Positions 57,928 through 64,000 of a DNA stretch of 64,000 bases are shown here, one piece after another. The stretch lies in contig NZ_CP033325.1 of NCBI RefSeq assembly GCF_003710105.1, positions 1 through 64,000 of the forward strand, in the 5' to 3' direction. The notes below the pieces were generated by a model. The model was not told where the DNA came from. It worked only from the letters and a program-made list of their open reading frames with translations, and ran no database searches. Position 1 is the stretch's first letter, and the number at the start of each line of letters is the position of its first letter. The DNA is from Georgenia faecalis (GTDB lineage Bacteria > Actinomycetota > Actinomycetes > Actinomycetales > Actinomycetaceae). The position numbers and the translations under genes are program-made.

Positions 57928-57970
57928 GCCCCGCCGACCGCGAGTGTGTCCCCCCGCCACGCGGGGCTCA
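57925..57970. terminator. Terminator between tetR and the kinase gene
   Basis: TGAGCCCCGC (57925-57934, overlapping the tetR stop) pairs with GCGGGGCTCA (57961-57970); loop 26 bases. The neighbours converge, so it may act on both strands. Confidence 0.6.
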
Positions 57971-58001
57971 GGCCCCGGTTCCCGCGCCGCGCGCCCGGCG
58001 C

Positions 58002-58943
58002 TCAGGCCGGTCCGGCGACCACGGTGAGCAGCGGCGGGTGCGAGGCCAGCGTGCCGGCGACCGCCCGCAGCGCGAGGAGCTCGGCGCCGTCGAGCGCGCC
58101 GCCGAGCGGGGCCTCGAGGACGACGTCGGGGCGCAGACGGGCGAGCTCGGCGGCAAGGGGCACAGTGAGGATCTCGCCGGCACCGAAGATCCCGCCGGTG
58201 TAGGAGGCGCGGGGCGGCACGGGCGGCAGGAGCGCCGCGGCCAGGCTGCGGGCCTGCTCCCGGGCCGCGGCGCCGACGACGTCGCCGGCGACCGCGTCAC
58301 CGTCCCGGGCGAGGTCGAGCACGTCGGCCGCGAAGGAGGCGAGCAGGCCCGCTCGGTCCTCGCGGGTGTAGATCTCCCGGGTGAGCGCCTCGGGCTCCCC
58401 GAACCGGCTCCGCGCCGCGGCGAGCAGGTCCGCGGCGTCCGTGCGGCGCCCGTCGTGCTGCTCGAACGCCGCGGTGAGGCCGCGGGCGCCGATCCACGAG
58501 CCGGACCCGGCGTCGCCGAGGACGTGGCCCCACCCGTCGACCTTGTGCCAGGTGTCGGCGAGGTCCGTGCCCAGGGCGGTGCACCCCGTCCCGGCGAGGA
58601 CGACCGCCCCCGGCTCGCCACCCAGCGCGCCGACGGTGGAGGTGACGGCGTCGGAGGCGACGACCGTCGGTACGGCGCCGAGCCGCTCCCGGACCGCGTC
58701 CGCGATGGCGTGGGCGCCGTCGCCGAGGGTGAGCAGGCCGCTGAGCCCCACGCAGGCCCCGTCGACGTCGCCGGCGTCGAGCCCGAGGTCGTCGATGAGC
58801 GCGGTGACGAGGGGGACCGCGACGAGGCCCGCCCCGCTGACCCGCAGCCCCCCGCCGGTGGCGGTGCGCTGCGGGCCGGCGGTCGAGGTCCACCGCGCGC
58901 GGGAGCCCGAGCCGCCGAGGTCGACGGCCAGCGTCCCGGCCAC
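58002..58943 (-). CDS. BadF/BadG-type N-acetyl amino-sugar kinase (MurK/NagK-like)
   Basis: A 313-residue actin-fold kinase: LAVDLGGSGSRARW (phosphate 1 loop), GACVGLSGLL, VLAGTGCTALG and VLGDAGSGSWIGARGL. The BadF/BadG family contains GlcNAc and MurNAc kinases, including the MurNAc/GlcNAc kinase MurK of Clostridium. In this operon it would phosphorylate imported amino sugar at C6 so that MurQ can act on MurNAc-6-phosphate. Five bases separate it from the permease gene. Specificity (GlcNAc or MurNAc or both) cannot be read. Confidence 0.85.
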   Translation of the reverse strand: MAGTLAVDLGGSGSRARWTSTAGPQRTATGGGLRVSGAGLVAVPLVTALIDDLGLDAGDVDGACVGLSGLLTLGDGAHAIADAVRERLGAVPTVVASDAVTSTVGALGGEPGAVVLAGTGCTALGTDLADTWHKVDGWGHVLGDAGSGSWIGARGLTAAFEQHDGRRTDAADLLAAARSRFGEPEALTREIYTREDRAGLLASFAADVLDLARDGDAVAGDVVGAAAREQARSLAAALLPPVPPRASYTGGIFGAGEILTVPLAAELARLRPDVVLEAPLGGALDGAELLALRAVAGTLASHPPLLTVVAGPA

Positions 58944-58947
58944 GGGG

Positions 58948-59850
58948 CTACTTCCCCATGCCGGCGGTGAGGCCGGAGATGATCTGCTTGGTGGCGACGA
59001 GGAAGAGGAGCACCAGCGGGGCCGTGGCGATGACGAGGCCGGCGAAGAGCGTCGACCAGTCGGTCTGGTACTCCCCGAAGAAGGTCGTCAGGCCGACGGG
59101 CAGGGTGTAGTTCGCCCGGTCCCGGATGAGGATGAGCGGGTAGAAGAAGTCGTTCCAGATGGGCACGAACCGGAACACGACGACCGTGGCGATCGCCGGC
59201 CGCACGAGCGGCATCATCACGCTCCAGAACATCCGCAGCGGCCCGGCGCCGTCGAGCCGGGCCGCCTCCTCCAGCTCGCCCGGCAGCTGCCGGAAGAACG
59301 TCGCGAGGACGAACACCGAGAACGGGATGCTCACCGCCGCGTAGACCATGATCAGGCCGGTCTTCGTGCTCACCAGCCCGAAGGACTCGAGCAGGTAGAA
59401 GATCGGCAGGATCATGAGGAACACCGGCATCATCAGGCCGGAGATGAACACCGACTCGATCGCCGCGACGATGCGCGAGCTGCTGCGGGCCAGCGCGTAC
59501 GCCGCGAGCAGGGACACCACGGTGGAGATGGTCACCGAGGTGACCGTGACGAGGATCGAGTTCCAGAAGTACGTGCTGAACGATGCCTCGATCCAGGCCC
59601 GCTGGTAGCTCGAGAAGTCCGGCGGGAAGGGCAGCCCGAGCGGTTCGGTCGCCAGCTCCCGGTTGGGGCGCAGCGAGTTCGTCACCATGACGAGCAGCGG
59701 GACGACGGCGATGAGCGCGTAGATCCACAGCGCCACGGACGTCACCGCCGACGCGAGCGGGGAGCCCGTGCGCCGGCGGCGGCGGTTGGCGCGCGGCGGG
59801 GCCGGGTCCTCGACCGGGACCCGCGCGGCGCTCTGGGTGGTCATGCTCAT
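58948..59850 (-). CDS. Carbohydrate ABC transporter permease (MalG type)
   Basis: A 300-residue inner-membrane permease with six helices and the EAA loop EEAARLDGAGPLRMFWSVMMPLVRP that docks the ATPase. The N-terminal 30 residues are a basic cytoplasmic tail. Two bases separate it from the partner permease. No ATP-binding subunit gene is in the operon, so a shared MsmK-type ATPase elsewhere is expected. Confidence 0.93.
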   Translation of the reverse strand: MSMTTQSAARVPVEDPAPPRANRRRRRTGSPLASAVTSVALWIYALIAVVPLLVMVTNSLRPNRELATEPLGLPFPPDFSSYQRAWIEASFSTYFWNSILVTVTSVTISTVVSLLAAYALARSSSRIVAAIESVFISGLMMPVFLMILPIFYLLESFGLVSTKTGLIMVYAAVSIPFSVFVLATFFRQLPGELEEAARLDGAGPLRMFWSVMMPLVRPAIATVVVFRFVPIWNDFFYPLILIRDRANYTLPVGLTTFFGEYQTDWSTLFAGLVIATAPLVLLFLVATKQIISGLTAGMGK

Positions 59851-59852
59851 GC

Positions 59853-60809
59853 TCAGAACAGCTTTCTCTCGGTCTGCCGGAACCAGCGCGTGAACAGGAC
59901 GGACAGCCCGAAGATGACGATGAACAGGAGGATCGCGATCGACGAGGAGATCCCGATCGCGTTGGACGACCCGGACTCGAACGCGGTGCGGTAGAAGATC
60001 AGCGACATGACGTCCGTCGCGCCGGCCGGGCTACCGGTCGACCCACCGAGGGCGTAGGGGATCGGGAAGGACTCCATCGCCCCGATGAACGTCAGGACGC
60101 TCACGGTCCCGATGACCGGGATGAGGAGCGGCAGGGTGACGCGGAAGAACCGCTGGGGCCCGGAGGCGCCGTCGAGCTCCGCCGCCTCGTCGATCTCCGG
60201 GGAGATGCCGCCGAGGGCCGCCCCGTACAGGAGCATCGGGAAGCCGACCCACTGCCAGGCGGTGACGAGGACGACGACCCACAGGGCCGTCGACGGGTCG
60301 CCCAGCCACGGCAGCGCGAGGGACTCCAGACCGACCTGACGCAGCAGGGCGTTGACCGGCCCGAACAGCGGTGACAGCAGCAGTGACCACAGGTAGCCGA
60401 TGACGAGCGGGCTCACGAGGTAGGGCAGCGTGTACAGCGTCTGGAAGAACCGGCGGAAGCGCTCCCGCCGGTGCAGCAGGACGGCGAGGAGCATGCCGAC
60501 CGAGTTCTGCACCACCATCGCACCCGCGAAGAGCAGGAGGTTGTGCCCGAACGCGCGCGGCACCTGGCTCCGGTAGGGCTCGGCGGTGAAGAGATGGACG
60601 AAGTTCGCCATCCCGACGAACTCGCCCTGCGTCGTGCCGCGCCAGGAGAACAGGGCGTAGGTGAACGCCGTCACCATCGGGTAGAGGACGAAGACGGCGA
60701 AGAGGATCGCGGCCGGCGCCAGGAAGAGCAGGGCCGTGCCCGTGGGCAGCGCCGCCGTACGGCGGCGCTGCCCACGTCCCTTCGGGGTGAGCTGGTCGGT
60801 GGCGCTCAC
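59853..60809 (-). CDS. Carbohydrate ABC transporter permease (MalF type)
   Basis: A 318-residue permease with six helices and EAA loop DEAAELDGASGPQRFFRVTLPLL. The GTG at 60809 overlaps the stop of the binding-protein gene (GTGA). It forms a heterodimer with the permease that follows. Confidence 0.93.
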   Translation of the reverse strand: MSATDQLTPKGRGQRRRTAALPTGTALLFLAPAAILFAVFVLYPMVTAFTYALFSWRGTTQGEFVGMANFVHLFTAEPYRSQVPRAFGHNLLLFAGAMVVQNSVGMLLAVLLHRRERFRRFFQTLYTLPYLVSPLVIGYLWSLLLSPLFGPVNALLRQVGLESLALPWLGDPSTALWVVVLVTAWQWVGFPMLLYGAALGGISPEIDEAAELDGASGPQRFFRVTLPLLIPVIGTVSVLTFIGAMESFPIPYALGGSTGSPAGATDVMSLIFYRTAFESGSSNAIGISSSIAILLFIVIFGLSVLFTRWFRQTERKLF

Positions 60810-62134
60810 TGTCCGGGGGTGAACCATTCGGAGAGCCCGCCCTGGATGTCGGCCGCGACCTGGGCCGGGTCCTTGTCACCGAGCAGGAGCTCCTGCGCGC
60901 CCTGGCCCATGAGGTCGGTGCCGAGCGGCTCGCCGTAGCGGAAGTTCACCAGGTGCAGGTAGGGCGCCGGGCTCTCCTGGTACATCTCCCACATCTCGGA
61001 CATGAGCGGGTCGGAGAACTCGACACCGGGGACCGGGGAGAACTGCTTGAGGTCGTCGGCGACCATCTGGCCGAAGTCCTGGGTGGCGAGCCACGCGATG
61101 AGCGTCTCGGCGGCCTCGGTCTGCGTCCCGTTGGCGTTCATGCCCCAGTTGCCGTCCGCGTAGGCGGGGGTGACGGCCTCCTCGAGGACCGCCTCCGGCG
61201 CCGGCGGGACCTGGAAGACGCCGAGCTCGAGGTCGGGGTTCTGCTCCTGGAAGAAGGCCAGCTCGAAGGAGCCGCCGGGGAACATCGCGGCCTGCTCGCT
61301 GGTGAAGAGCACCTGGGAGTCGGTGTAGCTCACGCCCACGACGTCGGGGGACATGAACGGCTGCATGTCCTTGAGGGTCTGGATCGACGCGACGTACTGC
61401 GGGTCGGTGAACTGCGCCTCGCCGGACAGGACGGCCTCCTCGAACTCCGAGCCGCCGTACTGCGCGGAGCTGAGGATGTCGTGGACGATCGGGAGCATCC
61501 ACGCGTCGAGGGCGCCGACGGCCATGGGCGTCATGCCGGACTCGGCGATCGCCTCGTTGGCGGCGACGAAGTCCTCCCAGGTCTCCGGCTCCTCGAGCCC
61601 GAGCTCCTCGAAGACGGCGACGTTGTAGTACATCTGCAGCGTCTGGGAGGCGAAGGGCACCCCGTAGACCTGCCCGTCCTCGCGGCCCAGGGCGCCGGCG
61701 AGGATGGTCTCGTCGAACTCGCGGACCTCGGGGACGATGTCGTCGAGGGCGACGAGGTTCCCGCTCTCGATGAGCGGCTGGAGCTGGCCGTAGCTGCGGA
61801 CCTGCGCGATGTCCGGCCCGTCGGTGCCCGTGAGGCCCGTGGAAAGGATCTGGTTGTACTCGGTGTTGAGGAACGCCTGGAAGTCGACGGTGATGCAGGG
61901 GTTCTCCCCCTCGAACACGTCGAAGATCTGCTCGTAGGTGTCGGCGTCCTCGGTGCGCCAGGACCACACCTTGAGCGTCGACTGCTCGCCGGTGCACTCA
62001 CCGTCGGCACCCGCGGTGCCCTCGGCGACGGTCTCGGCGTCGGGGTCGGGTGCGTCGTCCGACGGCGCGCACGCGCTGACCAGCAGCAGCGCGGACAGCG
62101 CGGCCGCGGACTGGGCGATCGTTCTGCGGTGCAT
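60806..62134 (-). CDS. Extracellular solute-binding lipoprotein (CUT1 ABC importer)
   Basis: A 442-residue sugar-binding lipoprotein. Lipobox LLLVSACAP gives Cys at about 22. The body matches family 1 binding proteins: LKVWSWRTEDADTYEQIFDVFEGENPCITVDFQAFLNTEYNQIL, VYGVPFASQTLQMYYN and MFPGGSFELAFFQ, with a Trp-rich C-terminus. Here the ligand is probably MurNAc, GlcNAc or a MurNAc-GlcNAc muropeptide fragment, by operon context. Its start overlaps the murQ stop by one base. Confidence 0.9.
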   Translation of the reverse strand: MHRRTIAQSAAALSALLLVSACAPSDDAPDPDAETVAEGTAGADGECTGEQSTLKVWSWRTEDADTYEQIFDVFEGENPCITVDFQAFLNTEYNQILSTGLTGTDGPDIAQVRSYGQLQPLIESGNLVALDDIVPEVREFDETILAGALGREDGQVYGVPFASQTLQMYYNVAVFEELGLEEPETWEDFVAANEAIAESGMTPMAVGALDAWMLPIVHDILSSAQYGGSEFEEAVLSGEAQFTDPQYVASIQTLKDMQPFMSPDVVGVSYTDSQVLFTSEQAAMFPGGSFELAFFQEQNPDLELGVFQVPPAPEAVLEEAVTPAYADGNWGMNANGTQTEAAETLIAWLATQDFGQMVADDLKQFSPVPGVEFSDPLMSEMWEMYQESPAPYLHLVNFRYGEPLGTDLMGQGAQELLLGDKDPAQVAADIQGGLSEWFTPGQ

Positions 62135-63096
62135 CAGTGTGTCCCTTCGGGGGATGGGGCGGGGCTTGCGGGGGTAGGGGTGGCGACGTCGACGGCGACG
62201 CGGACGACGCCGTCGGCACGCGCGAGGGCCTCACCGGCAGCGCGGGCGTCGACGTCCGCGAGCAGCATGACGAGCGCGACCTTGAGGTCACCGTCGGCGA
62301 GGTCGAGGGTGCTCTCGCACTCCTCCCGGGAGCGGCCGGTGGCCTGGTGGAGGATCGTCACGGTCCGCGCGCGCAGCTTCGCGTTCGTGGCCACCATGGA
62401 GACCATGAGGTTCGACCACGTGCGTCCGAGGCGGACCATGAGCGCGGTGGAGAAGGTGTGCAGGACGAGCTTCTGAGCGGTCGCCGACTTCATCCGGGTG
62501 GACCCGGCCAGGGCCTCGGGGCCGGTGTCGAGGATGATCTCGACGTCGACGCCCTCACGCAGGGCCGAGCGCGGGTTGGACGTCACGAGCGCCGTGAGGG
62601 CCCCGACCTCGCGGGCGTGGGCCAGCGCGCCGGCGACGAACGGCGTGCGGCCGGACGCGGCGATCCCGATGACGACGTCGCCCGCGGTGACCTCGGCGAC
62701 GTCGGCGGCGCCGGCCTCGGCGTCGTCCTCGACGTTCTCCGCGGCGCGGACGAGGGCAGCCTCGCCGCCGGCGTGGTGGGCGACGACGACGCCCGGCTCG
62801 AGGTTGAACGTGGGAAGGAGCTCGGCGGCGTCGATGACGCCGATGCGTCCGCTCGTCCCGGCACCGACGTAATGGATGGCCCCGCCGGCGCGGACCCGCT
62901 CCGCGGCGCCGTCGACGAGCCGGGAGAGCTCCGGCAGGACCGAGGCGACGGCGTCGGGGACGAGGCGGTCCTCCGCGTTGATGAGGCGCAGCAGCTCGAG
63001 GGTGGGGACCGTGTCCATGTGGACGGTGCGCTCGTTGCGCTCCTCGGTGGGAGAGTCGACCACCACCCCGTATCGGTGGTCGCTCGGTGCTGACAT
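62134..63096 (-). CDS. murQ: N-acetylmuramic acid 6-phosphate etherase
   Basis: A 320-residue SIS-domain lyase that turns MurNAc-6-phosphate into GlcNAc-6-phosphate plus lactate. It has IHYVGAGTSGRIGVIDAAELLPTF, GGEAALVRAAENVEDDAEAG (catalytic Glu), IGIAASGRTPFVAGAL and GSTRMKSATAQKLVL. AAGGAGG precedes an ATG pair; I chose the second (63096). It starts the operon that continues with importer and kinase, and is divergent from murR. Confidence 0.95.
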   Translation of the reverse strand: MSAPSDHRYGVVVDSPTEERNERTVHMDTVPTLELLRLINAEDRLVPDAVASVLPELSRLVDGAAERVRAGGAIHYVGAGTSGRIGVIDAAELLPTFNLEPGVVVAHHAGGEAALVRAAENVEDDAEAGAADVAEVTAGDVVIGIAASGRTPFVAGALAHAREVGALTALVTSNPRSALREGVDVEIILDTGPEALAGSTRMKSATAQKLVLHTFSTALMVRLGRTWSNLMVSMVATNAKLRARTVTILHQATGRSREECESTLDLADGDLKVALVMLLADVDARAAGEALARADGVVRVAVDVATPTPASPAPSPEGTH

Positions 63097-63145
63097 CATC
63101 GGCCTCCTTGACGGCGTCGCCCGGGAATACGAGCGCGCTGGGCAG

Positions 63146-63174
63146 ACGATGCCTGGAATCCGGGTGGATGTCAA
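63146..63174 (-). promoter_or_regulatory. Candidate murQ promoter
   Basis: On minus, consensus TTGACA (plus 63169-63174) is followed after 17 bases by CATCGT (plus 63146-63151), a weak -10. An upstream GATGAAAA (plus 63178-63185) resembles one half of the MurR-like site. Confidence 0.5.
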
Positions 63175-63199
63175 CACTTTTCATCTACGATTGACGACG

Positions 63200-63217
63200 G
63201 CTGAAGAGATTTTCAGC
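63200..63217. promoter_or_regulatory. MurR-like operator between murQ and murR
   Basis: GCTGAAGAGATTTTCAGC is an 18-bp palindrome with perfect 6-bp arms (GCTGAA / TTCAGC). It lies 35 bases before murR and 26 before the murQ -35, where a MurR/RpiR repressor is expected to act on both genes. A close copy precedes nagZ. Confidence 0.75.
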
Positions 63218-63252
63218 GGCACCGGCCATGAGGCCTGACGAGAGGGGACGAC

Positions 63253-64000
63253 ATGGGGGCTGCACCCACGGGCGACGGGGCCGCCGCGGAGCCCGGTCTC
63301 GTCAACCGCGTACGGGCGTCCCTGACGGACCTGCGGCCCGCCGAGCGGCGGGTGGGGGAGGCCGTCGTCGCCGACCCCAGCCTCGTCGCACGGGAGTCGA
63401 TCACCGCGCTCGCCGCCCGCTGCCGCACGTCGGCGCCCACGGTCGTGCGCTTCGCCAAGCGCATGGGCTTCTCGGGCTACCCCGACCTGCGCCTGGCCCT
63501 GGCCATGGCGGCGGGGATCGAGGAGGGGCGCAGCGCTCGCGGCCCGGTCTCCGGCACGCTGGAGCCCTCGGACACGCTCGAGGACCTCGTCGCCAAGATC
63601 GGGTACGCGGACGCCCGAGCCGTGGAGGACACCGTCTCCATGCTCGACGTCGCCCAGCTGGCCCGGGCCGTCGACGCGCTCGCGGAGGCCCGGCACGTCG
63701 ACGTCGTCGGGGTGGGCGCCAGCGGTCTCACCGCCGCCGACCTCTTTCAGAAGCTCGCGCGCCTGGGTATCAACGCCGCCGCGCACGTCGACCGGCACGC
63801 CGCCATGACGGCGATCTCGCTGCGGGGCAAGGGCGACGTCGTCGTCGCCGTCTCCAACTCCGGGGCGACCTCCGACGTGCTCGAGCCGGTCCGGCTCGCC
63901 AACGCCGGCGGGGCGACGACCATCGGCCTGACCAACCACCCCAGCTCCCCGCTCGCCACGCTCGCCCAGGTGGTGCTCGTGACGACGACCCGGGAGACCA
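63253..64000 (+). CDS. murR: MurR/RpiR family regulator (3-prime truncated by window end)
   Basis: At least 249 residues; the frame is open to the last base. It has the N-terminal RpiR-type helix-turn-helix (LTDLRPAERRVGEAVVADPSLVARESITALAARCRTSAPTVVRFAKRMGFSGYPDLR, about 25-81) and a C-terminal SIS sugar-phosphate-binding domain (VDVVGVGASGLTAADLFQKLARLGI, VVAVSNSGATSDVL). E. coli MurR senses MurNAc-6-phosphate; the divergent murQ and shared palindrome suggest the same here. ATG follows AGAGGGGACGAC. Confidence 0.92.
   Translation, partial: MGAAPTGDGAAAEPGLVNRVRASLTDLRPAERRVGEAVVADPSLVARESITALAARCRTSAPTVVRFAKRMGFSGYPDLRLALAMAAGIEEGRSARGPVSGTLEPSDTLEDLVAKIGYADARAVEDTVSMLDVAQLARAVDALAEARHVDVVGVGASGLTAADLFQKLARLGINAAAHVDRHAAMTAISLRGKGDVVVAVSNSGATSDVLEPVRLANAGGATTIGLTNHPSSPLATLAQVVLVTTTRET

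Noticed and set aside
63191-63219. TTGACG box as murR -35
   Set aside because: No plausible -10 at 16-18 bases; the palindrome occupies that place, so I leave the promoter unassigned.

Overview
The window is chromosomal DNA from a high-GC Gram-positive bacterium (Actinomycetota). The gene order dnaA-oriC-dnaN-gnd-recF-DUF721-gyrB-gyrA-DUF3566-tRNA-Ile-DLW39-tRNA-Ala, then DUF5324-like/peptidyl-prolyl isomerase/rhomboid/crgA/DUF881/class E sortase/amidotransferase and the opposed pknB-pknA-pbpA-rodA-pstP-fhaB-fhaA cluster, is the classic actinobacterial origin region. GTG starts, GTGA/ATGA stop-start overlaps, two F420-type oxidoreductases and sortase-anchored proteins fit Micrococcales (a Georgenia/Cellulomonas-like organism is my guess; there is no rRNA here to test it).

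Layout. 1-11.7 kb: replication initiation, sliding clamp, recombination and gyrase genes around an origin at about 1.9-2.2 kb. 11.7-15.8 kb: two tRNAs, a tiny DLW-39 protein, a fatty acid desaturase, a membrane-anchored protein, a peptidyl-prolyl isomerase and a rhomboid protease. 15.8-16.7 kb: a non-coding island with a cluster of DnaA boxes, a 78-bp direct repeat and a 12.8-copy hexanucleotide array. 16.7-28.3 kb: division and cell-wall genes facing each other (crgA, DUF881, sortase E, amidotransferase on plus; FHA proteins, phosphatase, RodA, PBP and two Ser/Thr kinases on minus). 28.6-36.5 kb: tRNA-Leu, a MarR/RND efflux pair, a GH114-type lipoprotein, an FNT channel and hypotheticals. 35.8-41.4 kb: luxS-mtn, then nrdHIEF behind a pair of NrdR-box-like sites. 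41.5-48.9 kb: accessory metabolism (SDR, hydrolase, VOC protein, ChaB-like protein, two LLM oxidoreductases, tag), including a structured leader with a 12-codon upstream reading frame.

49-55.8 kb: a two-gene surface operon encoding a NagZ-type beta-N-acetylhexosaminidase and a NamZ-type (DUF1343/GH171) exo-muramidase, both ending in LPSTG sorting signals; then a lipoprotein with a duplicated four-histidine domain beside SigK/RskA-type sigma and anti-sigma genes. 55.9-57.9 kb: a TetR-controlled SDR/DUF385 pair. 58-64 kb: a minus-strand operon murQ - solute-binding protein - two permeases - BadF-type amino-sugar kinase, with a divergent MurR/RpiR regulator cut by the window end.

The most interesting result is that the 49-kb and 58-64-kb loci appear to form one peptidoglycan-sugar salvage system. 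A perfect-armed 18-bp palindrome between murQ and murR (63200-63217) recurs with 16 of 18 identities upstream of nagZ-namZ (48969-48986). The inferred pathway is: surface enzymes release GlcNAc and MurNAc from wall fragments, an ABC importer (not a PTS) takes up the sugar, the kinase phosphorylates it and MurQ removes the lactyl ether. No ATP-binding subunit for the importer is present in the window.
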